Below are positions 6,210 to 7,370 of a DNA stretch of 7,370 bases, piece by piece. Source of the DNA: Candidatus Gastranaerophilales bacterium. GTDB lineage: Bacteria > Cyanobacteriota > Vampirovibrionia > Gastranaerophilales > Gastranaerophilaceae. Made by a program: the position numbers and the translations under genes. The stretch is taken from contig CALVAU010000027.1 in NCBI GenBank assembly GCA_944325615.1, positions 1 to 7,370 on the forward strand, written 5' to 3'. The notes below the pieces were generated by a model. It did not search any database, had not been told where the DNA came from, and worked only from the letters and a program-made list of their open reading frames with translations. Position 1 is the stretch's first letter; every line of letters begins with the position of its first letter.

Positions 6210-6845
6210 ATGCTTAAAAAAAGTAAAAAATCTGTCGCTTTACCTTTAGTAGCAACCCCATTAGTTGTATATATGTCATCAACGCACAGCGAGAGAATAC
6301 AAAATAAACTAACTAAGGAATCTAGTAACGTAAGCAATAAATCTTTTACCGATGAATATAATAAATCTGTAGAGGCATTAAAAGATGCTGGAGTAAAGAG
6401 AAATTTTGACCAATTTATTGACTCAAAAACTGGTAGGTTAAACATTTCCGGCAATAATATCACAAGTAAAGGTGGAAGCCCATATGAAACTTCTTCTGAA
6501 AATACCACAACAGACACGGATATCAGTGATGATATTATAACTGATGGCGTTCAGGATTTTGTTTCTACAGCTTTGCCTGTATATAATGCTGCACGTGCTA
6601 TACAGAAAGTCTGTGAAGGAGATGAAAAAGAGATTGTAAAACAATCTGTTGGTGTAATTGACAATATAGTTTGTCAACCGGTAAAACAAACGGTAGCCGG
6701 TGCTGTAGCTGCAAAAGGAGCTCTTATTGGAAGCATTTTCGGCCCTGTTGGTGCTGGAATAGGCGCTATTGCCGGTTACGTAGGAACATTGTGGGGATGG
6801 GGCAAAGCTAGAAATTCTATTGTTGATAGCATGATGGATGATTAG
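6210..6845 (+). CDS. Main part of frameshifted gene: glycine-zipper protein of unknown function
   Basis: 211 residues from the first in-frame ATG, which lacks a good ribosome binding site; the natural start is probably 6089 in the other frame. A basic stretch KKSKK (3-7) and a short hydrophobic run VALPLVATPLVVYM (9-22) come first. A polar, Ser/Thr/Asn-rich middle (about 23-110) follows. The C-terminus has a small-residue hydrophobic region (about 162-198) with repeated GxxxG spacing: G170, G174, G178 and G181, G185, G189, then GTLWGWG. Such glycine zippers pack helices in membranes and occur in pore-forming peptides, bacteriocins and membrane-anchored proteins. I do not recognise a family. 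If one A is lost at 6154-6160, the protein gains the N-terminal FKA tag. It lies 18 nt after the M16-like gene and is probably its operon partner. Membrane association is inference. Confidence 0.7.
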   Translation: MLKKSKKSVALPLVATPLVVYMSSTHSERIQNKLTKESSNVSNKSFTDEYNKSVEALKDAGVKRNFDQFIDSKTGRLNISGNNITSKGGSPYETSSENTTTDTDISDDIITDGVQDFVSTALPVYNAARAIQKVCEGDEKEIVKQSVGVIDNIVCQPVKQTVAGAVAAKGALIGSIFGPVGAGIGAIAGYVGTLWGWGKARNSIVDSMMDD

Positions 6846-6894
6846 AAGAATAACTTATTATGATTTTATTCCTTTAAATTACGTATTTATTTTA

Positions 6895-7370
6895 TTAATA
6901 TATAACTTTCAACACCTCATAAATATCCATCTTATGAGACTTACCGCGGATTTCTACATCAGATATCCTGATTACGTCAATAAAACTCTTTGTTTCTTCG
7001 TACGTTGATGAACTTATGAGCATTTTTGTTTTATAAACTTTGTTATAACTCTCCAGCCTGCTTGCAAGATTAACCGTATCACCGATTACAGTGTATTCCA
7101 TCCTGTTAACAGAGCCGATATTTCCTACAAAAACTTCACCCGTATTAATCCCGACTCCGATTTCTATTTTCGGCTTACCCTCTTCTGCCCATTTTTTCTG
7201 TAATTCTTTGACTTTCAAAAGCATTTCATACCCGCATTTTACAGCATTTAAAGCATGGTTTTTATCCTGAATTGGTTCGCCGAATATTGCCATTACAGCA
7301 TCACCGATAAATTTATTTATAATTCCGTTATATTTAGAGATTATAGGCTCCATTTCCGTAAAATATTCAT
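6895..7370 (-). CDS. Class III adenylate cyclase, C-terminal part of catalytic domain (5' end outside window)
   Basis: The frame stays open to the right edge: EYFTE precedes the Met at 7353-7351, so that Met is internal and the gene is truncated. Numbered from it, INKFIGDAVMAIFG (12-25) holds the second metal-binding Asp (D18) and a Lys (K14) at the purine-specificity position. GVGINTGEVFVGNIG (66-80) is the conserved core strand pair. EYTVIGDTVNLASRLES (86-102) holds T88 at the second specificity position and the transition-state pair N95/R99. A Lys/Thr pair is typical of class IIIb adenylate cyclases, which make cAMP from ATP. The first metal Asp and any sensor or membrane domains are outside the window. 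Convergent with the glycine-zipper gene; no functional link is evident. Confidence 0.9.
   Translation of the reverse strand, partial: EYFTEMEPIISKYNGIINKFIGDAVMAIFGEPIQDKNHALNAVKCGYEMLLKVKELQKKWAEEGKPKIEIGVGINTGEVFVGNIGSVNRMEYTVIGDTVNLASRLESYNKVYKTKMLISSSTYEETKSFIDVIRISDVEIRGKSHKMDIYEVLKVIY

Noticed and set aside
6234..6275. Hydrophobic run VALPLVATPLVVYM as a Sec signal peptide
   Set aside because: It follows a basic stretch but is short, contains two prolines and has no clear cleavage site; if the gene starts at 6089 it lies about 50 residues in.
6846..6894. Terminator between the glycine-zipper gene and the cyclase
   Set aside because: Only short A/T complementary stretches are present, with no G/C-containing stem.
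7351..7353. Met at 7353 (minus strand) as the cyclase start
   Set aside because: In-frame codons EYFTE precede it up to the edge, and the first metal-binding part of the domain would be missing; the gene simply continues outside.
1..7370. UGA recoding (as in some small-genome bacterial lineages)
   Set aside because: No gene needs an in-frame TGA to stay open, and Trp codons are normal TGG. The absence of TGA stops among so few genes is not informative.
1..7370. CRISPR array, insertion sequence or tRNA genes
   Set aside because: No regularly spaced direct repeats, transposase-like frames with terminal inverted repeats, or cloverleaf-like segments were seen on either strand.

Overview
The window is AT-rich (roughly 30% G+C by eye), tightly packed and read with the standard bacterial code; every visible stop is TAA or TAG. 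Several otherwise unrelated proteins begin with the same short N-terminal pattern (M-[KR]-[IV]-...-F-[KQ]-A). I associate that pattern, together with Lys/Asn/Ile-rich proteins, degenerate M16-type peptidases and class III cyclases, with gut Vampirovibrionia (Melainabacteria, Ca. Gastranaerophilales). This assignment is inference from style; no marker gene is present.

Layout. (1) Positions 1-3510, plus strand: a probable operon of three paralogous AAA+ ATPases with gaps of 3 and 8 nt. The first is cut by the window edge, leaving only sensor 1 to the lid. The second is intact, with an N-terminal tag, a WWxxNxGG block, a long coiled coil, and Walker A, Walker B and sensor 1. The third has the same architecture, but all three nucleotide-handling motifs are destroyed and it carries a C-terminal helical extension. 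(2) Positions 3521-4360, minus strand: a tagged zinc-metallopeptidase-like protein (HEFLH plus NPFEA), convergent with the AAA operon and 10 nt away. (3) Positions 4361-4534: a divergent, very AT-rich promoter region. (4) Positions 4535-6845, plus strand: a degenerate M16 (insulinase-fold) protein without HxxEH. A tagged gene with a perfect Shine-Dalgarno follows, but its reading frame is broken at an A7 tract; it continues in the +1 frame to a glycine-zipper C-terminus. (5) Positions 6895-7370, minus strand: the C-terminal part of a class III adenylate cyclase catalytic domain, cut by the window edge.

How they might fit together (inference): an active AAA+ ATPase beside a dead paralogue suggests a hetero-oligomeric machine with coiled-coil arms. 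The shared N-terminal tag on the AAA proteins, the peptidase and the glycine-zipper protein suggests that all are sent to the same place or recognised by the same partner. That tag, and the active/dead AAA pair, are the strongest candidates here for something not yet described. No RNA genes, insertion sequences, CRISPR arrays or convincing intrinsic terminators were seen.
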